A model generated the notes under the pieces. The model searched no databases. It was not told where the DNA came from and saw nothing but the letters and a program-made list of their open reading frames with translations. From positions 2,790,001 through 2,854,000 of the forward strand of contig JABYQN010000004.1 in NCBI GenBank assembly GCA_022606135.1: DNA of 64,000 bases, given 5' to 3'. This DNA is from Fomes fomentarius. Its lineage: Eukaryota > Basidiomycota > Agaricomycetes > Polyporales > Polyporaceae. The position numbers were made by a program, and so were the translations under genes. Position 1 is the stretch's first letter, and each line of letters opens with the position of its first letter. Positions 1 to 12,100 of the stretch are shown here, piece by piece.

Positions 1-1794
1 ACGTGAGTACTGGCGTGGAACAGAACGAAATAATTAACTCACGAATAAGACGATGACGAGCAAGAGGTTAGGACGGACATGTCTCATGCCACGGCCGCCT
101 TCTTACAGGACAATTTATGATGAGGCCAGTCGGCCTTCTGACAGGTCAATCCCGAGCAGTATCTCGCCTGCTTGCACTTCGAGCATACCAAGAGCCTCAC
201 ATCACCACGCGGCGGGCGGCCACAGAACGTGCATATCCGATCAGCAAGCCGCTTCCGCCGTCGGTCCTCGTCATCGACGACCTTCCGGGTCTCCATCCTC
301 AGCCCCCTCGCAGCGTGTTTTCTCGTGATGTCGATAGTCTCACGTGGCGCCTTCCCGTCTGTGTCCTTGATGTCCAGATTCCCGCCGTGCTCGAGGTACC
401 ACTTGAGCGCCTCGGCGGCCCTGCTGATGACCTCTTTGTTCTGTAGCTCCCAGGTCATGGCGATCTCGTGCGCCGGTGTGCCTCCATAACGGTTGCGGTC
501 TGTGACGCACCCGCCGGCGTCGAAGAGTATCTGGGCGTACTCGGGGTCGAACAACGGCCTGGTCGAGATGGAGTGATGGAGGGCGGTGGAACCGGAGAGG
601 TCGCGGCCGTCGATGGGCACCTTGATGTCGTCGATGAGCCACCGAGTGATTTCAAGATGAGACAGTCTACAGGTGTCATTGAGCAGACTTGAAAGTAGTA
701 TCAGGTTGTAGATCGGGACGCGAGTGGGACCCCAGCGCATCTCGTAGATCTCTTTGACTGCGGCAGTGCCTGCGGCCTCCCCGTCACCAAAGGCCTCGAG
801 GTATTGGGCAACCTTATAGGCGTACAGATACTTCAGGGTGATGAAGTCCCCTTCAAAGATTGCACTTCCAACTGGATCTTTCAGGTCGCGAGACGGGATC
901 ATTTCTGTGGTAGAGAAGTGCATGCGGAGTCTCTGCGACTCTGCGCCAGCAAGCATATTGTCTCTGCCGGGTAGGAGGGGGTCAGTAGAGACCTCATGAT
1001 CATCAACCACATGACTCACGTCTTCAGTAAGTCGTCTAGCGATCTGATAAAATGGTGTAATGTGTGGGGTGAGTTGTGGCGCGTCAGATTGACAAGAATA
1101 GGGCCACGCTGGCCTACCTTCCACCGCCAGAAAGCATTTGTGACAGAAGATGCTGCATACGAGGATCATGCAAGGGAACCGACATCGCCTAGAAATTGAA
1201 TCAAGCTGGATCAAAAGATGGCTGAGCGAGAGGTTCAGTGAGTAGGTTCAAGATTTCGAACACGATGAAAGCAGTGACGATCGGATGCATAATAGCAGTC
1301 ACCGAAATGGGATGCTTAGTCATATAGTCACACGTTTGTACTTTGCTGCATTTGGTAGTATAAGCGCCGATAAAGCTGCATGTTTTCATGTAAAGCAAAC
1401 TCATCTCAGAAATGTGACTATGAGTCGTCAGTCCAGGCTTTCTCGACCTTGAACCCCTCAACGACTCGGACATGCTCCCTCTGTTTCCAGTGTTTGTCCA
1501 AGCGGTTGTTCGGTCCGGTGACGAAGCGCCCATTTCCGATTGGGCCGCGGTGGACAACTCGGAGACTGCGATCATTCCGGGGCCACAACCACTTTCTGAC
1601 GACTTCGCCGTTTTCACCTTGTTGTTGGGCTAGGATACTCCTCACTCACTTCGCTTGACCTGCATATAGGCACATTTGGTTGTACTGCCAATCATCCCGG
1701 CTTCAGTCTGGATCTGGTCTGGATAGTGCTCGCCTTGGGTCTGTGAATCGACCAGCAGAAGCACTTAAGCACTTCTCAGGCGTGGACGCACGCG
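1..1794. repeat. Left arm of long inverted segmental duplication
   Basis: The reverse complement of this segment matches 56662-58455 almost throughout. It covers the MYND-ankyrin gene, about 600 bp upstream of it, and sequence up to about 110 bp before the SPX transporter start codon. Homology ends at the GTGGACGCACGCG stretch (1782-1794). The left limit is the window edge, so the repeat may run further left. Differences are mostly point changes and small indels. Confidence 0.85.
84..1185 (-). CDS. MYND zinc-finger protein with ankyrin-like repeats (intact copy)
   Basis: Three exons are inferred: 1118-1185, 1020-1043 (a 24-nt exon) and 84-963. Together they give 323 residues starting MSVPLHDPRMQ. 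The start and both splice sites are supported by the paralogue at 40816, which has the same exon layout. The middle holds ankyrin-like repeats (GSTALHHSIS, GGTPAHEIA, EHGGNLDIKDTDGK). The C-terminal residues ~275-317 form a MYND finger with pairs CTFC and CSKC, then RYC...C...H...C. MYND fingers usually mediate protein-protein contacts, and this architecture forms large lineage-specific families in mushrooms. The biological role is unknown. Two other copies in the window are broken, so this is the likely functional one. Reading straight through without splicing also stays open, so transcript evidence would decide the 5' exons. Confidence 0.8.
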
Positions 1795-1905
1795 ACACAG
1801 ACGGGCACGACGCCGCGTGCAAGCGCGACCCTGGACAGACACGAGCACATCCCTCTCCGGCCGCTCGGTCACCCTCCTCCACCTCCAGACCTTGCAAGAC
1901 TCGCC

Positions 1906-4900
1906 ATGAAATTCAGTTCCTCGCTCAAGTTCAACGCCGTAGCGGAGTGGTGGGACGAATATATCGCGTAGGTCTGTCAGAGACTCTATCCATGCGACTT
2001 TCTGAAAGGCATTCTCCAAAAAGTTACGAGGCACTGAAGAAACACGTCTACCAGCTTGAGAAGCAGAAGGTTGGTCTTCAGGAGTCTTACCATGACCTTG
2101 AAGCCAACGAACGCACTTCTCTCATGGGGTCCGCTGGTGGCGCGGCCGGAGCCAACACGGACGCGTTCTTTATCCCGTTGCTTGACCGGGAATTGCACAA
2201 GATCTGCCTCTTCTACGACAGCGAGGAGCAGCGCCTCTCCGACGAGACCACTGCGCTGCAGCAGGAGATAGAGCAGCAGGAGGCGAGCGGACCATATGCA
2301 GGGCACGAGTATGAGGATGAGGAGGGTGATGAAGACGAAGAGGATGACGACTTCGACTTGCACAGTCCGATTGACCAGTCCACCTCGCCAACGCGGAGAA
2401 GGAGACGCCGTTCTCGCTCGGTGAGCGTAGGTGCTCCGGGTGTGCCTTCAGGTATGTGATCCCCACTTGCGTGCCCTCTATTCGTACCTCTTGCGCCTGT
2501 CACGCATGGCGTGATACTCTTCCAGGAGTGCATCTATCCACCAAGCCATTCTAAGCCACGCGGCATGAAACCCGCATATACGAGACTCCTTACAGAGTAT
2601 GTAAACATCAATGCCCGTTCTATCCCCGCCTGCTCCCATTACGGAGCAGAGGACGTGGTGTGGACGGACGGATCGTTTCGGCGGATGTCCTATATTGCTC
2701 CATTTGTCTTGGATATCTGTTAGAAACCTCATCGCTGAGGACTGAACGATGGATTGAGAGCGTGAGTGACGCCTTGGTACGCTGCCGCACTCGCTGCCCG
2801 GCTAGACATTGGCAAAGTCGTCACAACATTCCATTATATCTCAACACCAATCGCTACTATCAGATCTATATGTCATTGTCCCTGCAAACTGACCACCTCA
2901 TAGGCAGCAAGCAGAAGAATCGCCGACAGAGCGTCTCTTCGGACGAACGGGACGACCTCGATGCTAACATAGCATCCCTCGACCCCAACAGTGGCGACCG
3001 TTCCGGAGTCGGGCGCGGCGCGAGCAAGTCCCCGCTCGTCAGAGCGCGTGCTCTCGCGAGCAAGCTGCGAGACAGCATCATCTCGACGTCAAGTGCCGGC
3101 CCCGAGACCGTCTGGACGGCGCGGAACAACTATGCGTGGGATATGCAGCTCTTGTTCAAGCGCAAGATCACGAACCTCTACGTCCTCGCGACCTCGCTGC
3201 GGGCGTACGTCGAGCTGAACTACTCCGGCTTCCGCAAGATCCTGAAGAAGTGAGCGATCGCACGCACGGTTGCGCGGTCTGCTGACATGCGTGTGCACAG
3301 GTACGACAAGGTGACAGACAGCGACCTGCAAGATCGCTACCTGCACGACGTCGTCGAGCAAGAGGTGCCGTTCCAGCAGGTCAGCAAGGACAAGCTTAGC
3401 AACAAGGTCTCGCTGCTCATCGACCTCTACGCGCGCTGTGTCACGCGCGGGGATGCGGTCGAGGCGCGTCGTCAACTCAAGCTACATCAGCGCGAGCACA
3501 TCGCGTGGGAGCGCGACACCGTCTGGCGGCAGATGATCAACCAGGCGCGGCGCGGCGAAGACGGCGGGCGCATCGCAATGGGTGGCAGCCTCGTCGTCGA
3601 GCCCGAGAAGGGACTACTGAACGTCCAGACTCCTGCAGGAAGAGTGAAGCTCACGACGAAACAGCTGTACCTGGTCGCTGCCGTTGCGGTGTTCTTCGTG
3701 TTGCTGAACTTGGATGTCATCGACGGCGAGGAGGCCAACAAGTGCTTTGCGATCCTGGTGTTCGCGACGATCCTTTGGGCGACGGAGGCGATCCCGCTGT
3801 TCGTCACGTCGACCTTTATCCCGTTCTTGCTTGTTGTGTTGCGGGTGATTCGTTCGCCGGACGGCGAGCCGCTGAAACCGCCAGTTGCAACCAAGTGCGT
3901 CACGCCATGTCTCCCTCCGCGCCTACTCTACTTACGCTAGGATTGCAGGCACGTCTTCTCGGTCATGTTCTCACCGACAATCATGCTGCTCATCGGAGGC
4001 TTCACCATCGCGTCTGCCTTGAGCAAGACGGCCATCGACCGCGTGCTCATCACGCGTGTGCTGAGTTTCGCAGGGGAGCGGCCGAGCACCGTCCTGCTCG
4101 CCTTCATGGGCGTGGCATGCTTTGCGAGCATGTGGATCAGTAACGTTGCCGCGCCGACGCTCTGCTTCACGCTAATCCAGGTGAGATATGCTCATGTCTT
4201 CCGAATGGTTATCGCTAACGCCATGCCAGCCCATTCTCCGGACGCTTCCACCGAAGTCGTCCTTCGCTCCTTGCCTGATTGTAAGTAAATGAATATGGTT
4301 CGGCACCCTGTTGCTCATGATACGATATCTTCCCAGATTGGGATTGCACTCGCAGCGAACATCGGCGGCCAGAGCTCGCCCATCTCCTCGCCGCAGAACC
4401 TCATCGCGCTCGCAGCGATGGACCCGCAGCTCGACTGGGGCTCGTGGTTCGCAGTGTCGCTCCCCGTCTCCGCCATCTCGATCGTCCTCATCTGGCTCCT
4501 CCTCCTCGCGAGCTACCACCCCGCGCGCTCGCCGACCGGGGACGGCGAGATCGAGATCAAGCCCGTGCGTGCGCCCAAGGAACGCTTCTCCGCGCAGCAG
4601 TGGTGGGTGTCGCTCGTGTGCGTCGTGACGATCGCGCTCTGGTGCGTCGCGCACTCGATCGAGGACGTCATCGGCGACATGGGCGTCATCGCCATCATCC
4701 CCGTCGTCGCGTTCTTCTCGACCGGGGTGTTGAAGAAGGTGAGCAGCCGCCCCGTTCCCGTTGCGTATGTTCGGTGTGTGCGGTGCGGTGCTGAGGGGTC
4801 GCGCGCAGGATGACTTTGAGCAGTTCTTGTGGACCGTGGTCTTCATCGCCATGGGCGGCATCGCTCTCGGGAATGGCGTCACGAACAGCGGGCTGTTGGA

Positions 4901-5605
4901 AGTGCTCGGGGAGGGCATCCGGGAGCTGATCTCGGGCATGGACTTGTACCCGGTTGTGCTCCTGCTCTCCGTCATCGTCCTCGTACGTCCTTTTCCTTCG
5001 TCGTGTTCCAGCGACCGTCCTGTTCATCACAAGAGTCCGCTTCCCGCCTGGCACAGGTCATCTCGACGTTTATCAGCCACACGATCGCGAGTGTGCTCCT
5101 CGTCCCGATCGCTAAGGAGGTCGGCCAGAACATGCCTGGAGGCGACCGTTCGAACCTCCTCATCTTCATCACTGGTCTCATCTGCTCCACCGGTATGGGC
5201 ATGCCTGTCTCTGGCTTCCCGAATCAAACTGCGTACGTTCCCTTTCTTCTTCCTTCTCTCTTCTCACGTGGCCATTGGACGTTTGACCTTTGAGTTGCTG
5301 ACTGACTGATACCATATACCACCATGCAGGGCGACTCAAGAGGACCAGATGGGCCAGCTATACCTCTCGAACGTCGACTTCTTGAAGAACGGTGTGCCGG
5401 CAAGCATCATCGCCACCTTCGTACGTCTCGAGACTCGAGTGTCTTTTCTTCCTCGTCGTTTCCGTCCGTCCTCTCATCACCAAGTGTGCATTCGCAGGTT
5501 GTCTCCACCGTTGGATACCTTCTCATGAAAGCTATCGGGTACGTTCCCCTTCCCTTACTTTCTTTCCACTTGTGCTCCCGTTGACGCGCATGCTGTAGGC
5601 TATGA
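1906..5605 (+). CDS. SPX-domain low-affinity phosphate transporter (Pho87/Pho90/Pho91-like)
   Basis: Twelve exons with consistent phases: 1906-1967, 2024-2451, 2904-3249, 3301-3894, 3949-4180, 4230-4280, 4337-4738, 4809-4982, 5057-5232, 5330-5420, 5498-5538 and 5599-5605, giving 867 residues. The N-terminus MKFSSSLKFNAVAEWWDEYI is a canonical SPX start. It is followed by EALKKHVYQLEKQK and RKILKKYDKVTD, the SPX helices that bind inositol pyrophosphates. The C-terminal half is a multi-spanning anion/sodium symporter domain with ISNVAAP and IGGQSSPISSPQN, signatures of the divalent-anion symporter fold. It should import phosphate at the plasma membrane or export it from the vacuole; which cannot be told here. 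An acidic stretch (EDEEGDEDEEDDD) links the SPX helices. The 452-nt second intron is unusually long, and the final 7-nt exon gives the expected ending MKAIGL. Confidence 0.9.
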
Positions 5606-6385
5606 TGTTGGTTGTGAACGTTCAATGACCAAGGTCTTGACATGAGCGATAGATGGCTGTGGGGTCGCTGGGTTTTCGTATCTTAGATCTATCTCGCTAT
5701 CTCGTTCTGGGTGCAGTTTCGATGTATTATACAGCTATAGACACTACCCTACTATCGCTTTCCGCTCTCGCCCCAATCAGCCCCAAGTAGCCCTAAGTGG
5801 CTGCCCCACGCCACAAGGTCACGAAGCCTGGTGAAATCGGGATACGGCACCACGCGAAGAATGAGAGGATGAATCAGATACAGTCAGAAACAGGACGGAT
5901 ACACTCGGAGAGAAGGGAGCAAACGTCGTGAACTATGGAACAGTTTGGAACATGGCGGTCATCACAGAGAGTCGTCAGGGTCGTGAGTGGATCGTAAGAG
6001 TATAGACATAACATACTTGACACGCGAGGGGGTGGGTGATTCGGTGAGTGCAGCAGAGGGAGCAAGGGATAACCGGACCAGTCACAGTCAGTACTAGAAG
6101 CTCGCGGTGGAGCACACACAAGGAGCGGGGATGAGCGCATATGCACATGGCTAACGGGAGTTGGAGAGCAGCAGCAAGCAGGCCATAGGAGGAGAAGCAA
6201 GTCCGAGGAACAGCATCAGGGAGCACGAGTATATGGAACGAGAAACGGGCGTGCGAGGCGACTAGCTCGTCTCACGCACCCTCATAGAGTGTATGGCGAA
6301 CCTGGAGAATGAGACAGAGATAGGGGGGGGGGGGGGGGAAACATGTACCGTCTGCACGGACACCGAGACATACGGTGCAGGCCTG
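5606..6385. other. Intergenic region between converging genes
   Basis: This is 3' flanking sequence of the SPX transporter (+) and the SAM-domain gene (-). It holds no coding stretch I can support. A run of 16 G lies at 6323-6338. Confidence 0.6.
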
Positions 6386-9182
6386 CTACGGCCTGAGCCC
6401 ACTGCCCTTCCCGACGACCTTGCGCAACACGACCTGTATGACGACCGCACACACGCCCAGGCCGACGAGGAAGACATACGAGGGGAGGTCGGACACGTTC
6501 GCCGGTTGCCTCCTCCCTGCTCCGTCTTCGTCTTCATCTCCGTCTTCACTGTCTTCTTCTCGTGTGCCAAAGAAGGTGCTCGCGGGTGCGTGCAGGCGAC
6601 GGACGACACCCGGGATCACAGATTGGATCTGGAGGAGGCCGGTGGACGAAGACAGAGCGTCAGCGGGCGGAGGTGGACCCTTAGCCTTAGCCGGAGGTAC
6701 GAGCGATGCACTAGAAGACGTGGTTGTGCCGGCGTCGTCGACGTAGTGCTTGGACGCAAACTCGAGCGAATCGCTCTGGACTTGTGCGTCGGCTACGGCC
6801 GCAGCTGCTGAAGATTGCACGCCGATCTCCACGGATGCACCCTGAGTCTGTGTCTGTGTCTGTATCTGCGTCTGTGTTTGTGTCGCGGGTGCACTAGCCT
6901 CAGCACCTCGCTCGGGCGCGGACGCAGATGCCAGCGCTGCACGCACAGAAGCGTCCTCCTCTTCGCGCGCACGGGTGCTCTCTATAGCCTCGAGGTCAGC
7001 AACCTTCTGCTCAACGATCTCCAGCCGCACGCAGAACGTGTCCAGGAGCGCGCGCGTCGCCAAGATCTCTTCTTCCAACATGCGCTCGATGCGCATCGAC
7101 TCCAACGCCGCTTCTCGTTCTCGTTCTCGCTCGAAGTCTGGTTGCGAGTACGCTTGTGCTTCTGCGTGTTCGAGCTTCGCCTCTGGGATCGGGGCCGAGG
7201 CCGCATTGTCGTCCGCTGGGGTCGGCGGAAGCGGACGCGACTTCTGCTGCTGACGCCCCGGGGACGACACAGGACTAGCGCCGGCATCAGCGAACGTCTC
7301 CAATCCGTCGGCGACACTAGCCTCGAGCGCCTTCAGCGCAGACTTTGTCGGGGAACTAGGGGCAGACGGCGAGGGCGCAAATATCGCTGTGACGATGCGT
7401 CGTTCTCCCTTGCCCTTGCTGCTCCCACCGCTGCTCCGTCCGCTGCCCAAGTGCGTGACGGTCTTGTGTCCGATACTGCCCTCGGCGATAGCGTCCAGCT
7501 GGATCGGCTGAATCGTAGCCTGGCCCTCGGGGACGCGCTTGACGGTGACTCCAGCAGCGAGGTCCATCTCCTCCCAAGCCCGTGCACCAGGTGCAAGTTC
7601 CGCAAGGAGGGCCTCCACAGTCGGCTCCTCGTCCGCTGCCAGCCGGCTGCTGTGCGAGCCACTCGGGGAGGGAGGGACAGGGAGGGGACGCCGCCTCGAG
7701 GGGCTGGGGCTCTCTACGTCTTGCTGGCGGGACCAGGTACGAAGCTTCGCACGTTCTTCTCCCGGCCCGCCCTCGCCGTCCTCGAGACCGCCGTCGGAGC
7801 TGAAGCTGCCGCTGCGCTCATACGACTCGATCATCCCCCGCACACGGCCGTTGCGGTACCGCCGGGCCTTGGAGCGGCCCAGAGCTGCGCCGGATGCGGC
7901 TTCGTCTTCTCCTGATGCAGAGGATTCGATCGAGGATGAGGAAGAGTTGAGCTCGGGGTTCGAGAAGAGCTTGGGTGGAGAGGTGGACTGGGGCGACGGA
8001 GAAGTCGCGGGGGAGCCGTCAGCGCCCCAGATGCGGCCCTTGAGGACGTTCTGTCGGAGGTTGCGTGCGGCGGTGAGGAGCGCGTCGCGCCACTTCTTGT
8101 TCATGCCCAATCTACCCATGACACGAAGTGAGATCAGCAATTGGCCGAGAGAAGATGAGGTCCATGGACGAGCTGCATTCCAGGGATGGACAGTTGCAGG
8201 TTGTTCGACACACTCTAAGAGGGCGATCACTGCAGCTGGACACAGTGCATGGCCAGAGCAATGACGTCACCCCAGCACTTACGCAGTAATCGTGACCTCC
8301 CCGAGGTCAAAGGGTAACCCTGCCCGAGACGATCACACCCTTCCCACTGTCCGCAAGTACATTACGGAAGGGTAGACGGTCGCGGCTGGTAACCCAATAA
8401 TCACAAGCCGCCCCGAGAAAGCGACTTGCGTAGGAGCAGGCATCCTGTCTATTGAATGAGATTATAATGAACACTCACCCTTCGAGATCCTCCTCGTTCA
8501 GCCGCAAGAACGTCCTGCCTCCGATACGCGCACCCTTCACAAACGCAGCGATGTCCTTCGCGACCAAAGCTGGCAACCCGATCGGCTCAATCTCTCCGGG
8601 CTTGCCAATAGAGGTCATCCGAAGCGCAGTGGCGAGGTAGATAGCGAGCTGAGACGGTGTCCATAGCTTGGGGTTGTCAGGGAGATCGTCCACAGAGGGC
8701 GCGGGTGCCACGATAGGACTGGGAACGGGTATGACAGGGAGCGTGGAGGAACGTCTGGGACGACGGGGAGGAGGAAGAGGCGCGGTGCCGGTCTCATCTG
8801 CACTCACGTATCCGCCGCTGCTTCCATTACTGCCATTACTGCCATCCCTCCTCTTCGGGCTCTCGAGCGAGGGTGGGATCGGTAGCGGCCGCGGAGACTC
8901 GCGGCTTGGAGAGTCAGGCACAAGGTTCAATGACTTTGAGGCGCGATGGCCCTTGCCGGAGTCCGAACGGCTGTGATTCGGAGAGGTTGGGATGTAGTAG
9001 TGATGGGTGGCATTGACGTTGTAGCCGGAAGAGTTGGAACGCGTGAGAAGCCCGGTCGAAGTCGTCTTGATGGCGTATGGGTGTGGGTTTGGCTTTAGCG
9101 CGATATCTTTCTTGGATGGCGAAGGCAGTGGATAAGAGTGGACCGGAGGGGGAGGGGTGGGACGAGCTGCGGTCGCCGCCAT
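6386..9182 (-). CDS. SAM-domain, coiled-coil, tail-anchored membrane protein of unknown role
   Basis: Two exons, 8479-9182 and 6386-8111, join in phase across a 367-nt intron to give about 809 residues. The first ~170 residues are low-complexity (Pro/Ser). Residues ~173-265 look like a SAM domain: LWTPSQLAIYLATALR, then GLPALVAKDI and FLRLNEEDLEG continuing into MNKKWRDALLTAARNLR. A long disordered Ser/Pro/Glu region follows. Next come a predicted coiled coil (EREREREAALESMRIERML and the following heptads) and a TQ-rich patch. The last ~30 residues are a hydrophobic helix, YVFLVGLGVCAVVIQVVLRK, consistent with a C-terminal membrane anchor. Such proteins could tether SAM partners to a membrane, but that is inference. 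An in-frame codon upstream would extend the start by 14 residues; the ATG at 9182 has the better context. Confidence 0.7.
6840..6890. repeat. CTGTGT-type hexamer tract inside the SAM-domain gene
   Basis: A degenerate tandem of TCTGTG units lies within exon 2. On the minus strand it encodes alternating Thr-Gln (TQTQTQIQTQTQTQ). It is a likely length-variable coding microsatellite. Confidence 0.7.
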
Positions 9183-12100
9183 GACGGTGTCTAATCTTAG
9201 GGGTCTTGCTGATACTACTCCCAATTGACCGCACTGTTCTCATGCATCAGAAATCATTGACTACCTTCAGTTCCCAGATGCTTACCTTAAAGACTTTGCG
9301 GGTGCCCGACCCAGTGTCGAAGTGTAGAGGACGAGAACCGTATCCGAGAGTCCTGGGAAGGAGCCGCCCCTTCGTCACAGTTGACGTCACGCGTCACACC
9401 TTCACTATGGGCGTCTGCACGAAGTTGCATGAACTGTACTCCAGAGTCCACTTTTCACTTGGCCACTTGAACTTGACCGCCACCCTTAGCCCCACAACAG
9501 ACAGCAGTACCTCGGAGCTGCAACAAAGCACGGATACTAGTGTGTTGGCTACGAACTTATCAGTTATCTCAACTTCAAGATCGCTATGCCATACTACAGC
9601 AGATGAGCCTAGTGTAGTGATTGTGCTCTTACTTATGATTGCACTACTCAAGCTTGAAGTGCAGGACGAACGAGGTAGTGTATTTGTGCCATTGACGTGG
9701 TTGTCTGTACTTCTCTGACTGTAGTGAATCCGTTGTAGGACCGTCCAACCGTTTGCCTAGTAGGGGAGACCATATGGTCATGGACGAACGAACGTACGGG
9801 CTGAAAAAACCGCATTGACTACGAACAAGGTTTTCAGGAACTGAATGACGACATCAAGAAAAGGTTGACATAGCATGCCCCCGGGAGGTCTACATGGCCG
9901 CTGATACGCAGTATTCGCAGACGATACGTACGCCGACGCCCTTCGTCCTCGGACCAATCAGATACTATAATAGCTAATCGAAGACTTCTTGTTTTATTCG
10001 TATGAGTTGTTCTCTTTGTCCACGACATCGCATGCCATTCACTATTTTGCCAGTTTCAGCATCCAAGTCGGACATCGCCGGTATTCAAACACATCGCGCC
10101 ACTTTTGTTTCTCTCATGGCCACCGCGATAAATCGCAGGTAAGGTGCGGTCTGACGCTGGCTGTACCTCAAGGACACCTGTTCCCATTCTTCAGCGAAGT
10201 TGTCGTTTCGGTGGCGACTTTCGACAGGTCGTAACCAGTCAATGCTACGACCGTACTAGCCGCGGGCTTCCTGTGCGACTGACTTGCGTATGATGCATAC
10301 GTACACGGGGTACGTGTCTCCTAACAACACAAACTTTGCTTGCTCAAGTGAAAGCTAAACCCGTACGAGAACTTCAGGCTCTTGCTCGGTACCGCCCAGG
10401 CGGACTCCTTCCTACTGATGTTCGCATCAGTGCCTGTTAGACATACCCTCAGCCGCACGCCGTCGTCTGACCATGCTTCTGACACCACTGTGAGAAGTGC
10501 ACCGATACGAAACGACACACGAGAGAAACCGATACTCAAGGTGGCCACACCTGGCGCTTACACTGCGGACGCCGGTGCCGAGTCTCCGCGCTTGATGGGA
10601 CCTTGCCCAGCCGGCAACATATACCGTGACATACAGATGACAAACAAACCAACATAGGGCGGGGTATCTCGCATGGCAATCCTCCTCTTATACTCCCCGC
10701 GCATTCATAGATTTCAATATCTTGGATTCCAGAGCGCATAATGAGGTAAGTGTTATCATTTCAAGTCCGAGTTCGCCGGACTGTTCATTTACACTGTCCT
10801 CTCGAACGCATTGAATTGAATCTTGGTGGTTAAATACCATATCCGCACAGTCATTGGTCCTCTCCGGACACCCGTATCCGTATACTACAACCTGTAGTTA
10901 AGCACGTGCTAGACCATACAAACGCTGGTCGGCGCGTGGAGGAGCGGAACAAGTTCTCAAGTATGGCATCTCTCCACACCATGAAGAGATTGTAAGAAGC
11001 TTAATGTTATTTGTCAGATGATCAGGCCTCGTGGGACAGCTGAGCGATGCTTCTCAACACATACAACCCATATTTAGTCATCTCATCGCCCTGTTAGGAG
11101 CGCGATTCCCTAGGAAGCCGCCTTATGGGTAAGTGACTTTCCTTTTCACGAGTGCTGCGCGTGCGTCTGTCTGAAAAGTCTCGGACATTTGACTGTCGTG
11201 CTGTGTTTATGGTTTGGATGGAACACTTCCAGACATTAGCCTGTTGGAGGACAACTGTCCGAAAATCCTGATGGGTTAATTGCGTTAAATAGCAATTGAT
11301 ACACTGCTTCGGGACGTAGGGGAACCCTCCCTGCGACTGTCTTTCATACTCCATTGCTCTGGGCTCGGGAGAATCTCTGAGGCAGAATTGTTTAGCACAC
11401 AGCAGCCGATCCCATTCAATGAACCAGAAAATCCGAGAACGCGAAGGAGGTCGACACTAGAATCTATACTGGGCAATGATCCCACAAACGGCATCCCCGC
11501 AACCCCAGCTATCAATATCGCAACCGGTCGCTGCGGATCGTTCTGAAATAAGTGCGTATTATTCTTACCCCCGTCTCCAGCTCAGCTCGCCTCTCTCTCT
11601 CTGCCCCTCTGCCATAGCGTCCGTGGTCCCACACTGCAGCCCCCCAGGCGCGGCTTCTCGTCTTCCATCCTCTAGCCGCTCTGGGTGTAAATGAAACTCT
11701 GTTAGCCCCTTCTCGTCCCAGTCCCAATCTCTGTCCTCACGGCTCGATCGGTCGCACACCTCGAGCACCGTGGTGTCGGCGCTGCCCGAACGGGAAGCCA
11801 CAGCCAGTACAGCGCTTCCCCTGCCCTATGCTTCCCTACCTCCCGCACTTCGCTCAGAGACGAAGGGCAGGGCGCCCCGTCCTGCAGGCTGCCCTCCCAA
11901 GGCCATACTCAGGGCTGGCCCATGGGTCGTTGGTCGCTGCCATTTCCACGCGCATAGAACCTTACCTCTCGCCCTCGCTGCGTCCCTTTCCCTTTCCCTT
12001 TCCCTTTCCCTTTCCCTTAGCCTTTCCCTATTTTTTTCCCTCGCGCCCCCCCTCATGATCTGGATCAGGCTGGAGGACCTGCGGTCATCTGGCACACCTG

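Noticed and set aside
84..1214. Unspliced reading of the MYND-ankyrin gene starting near 1214
   Set aside because: It has no ATG at that start, and its paralogue shows a clear three-exon structure that the same sites reproduce here.
6375..7915. Long + strand frames opposite the SAM-domain gene
   Set aside because: Antisense shadows with Arg/Leu-rich composition; the minus strand has the domain, coiled coil and membrane anchor.
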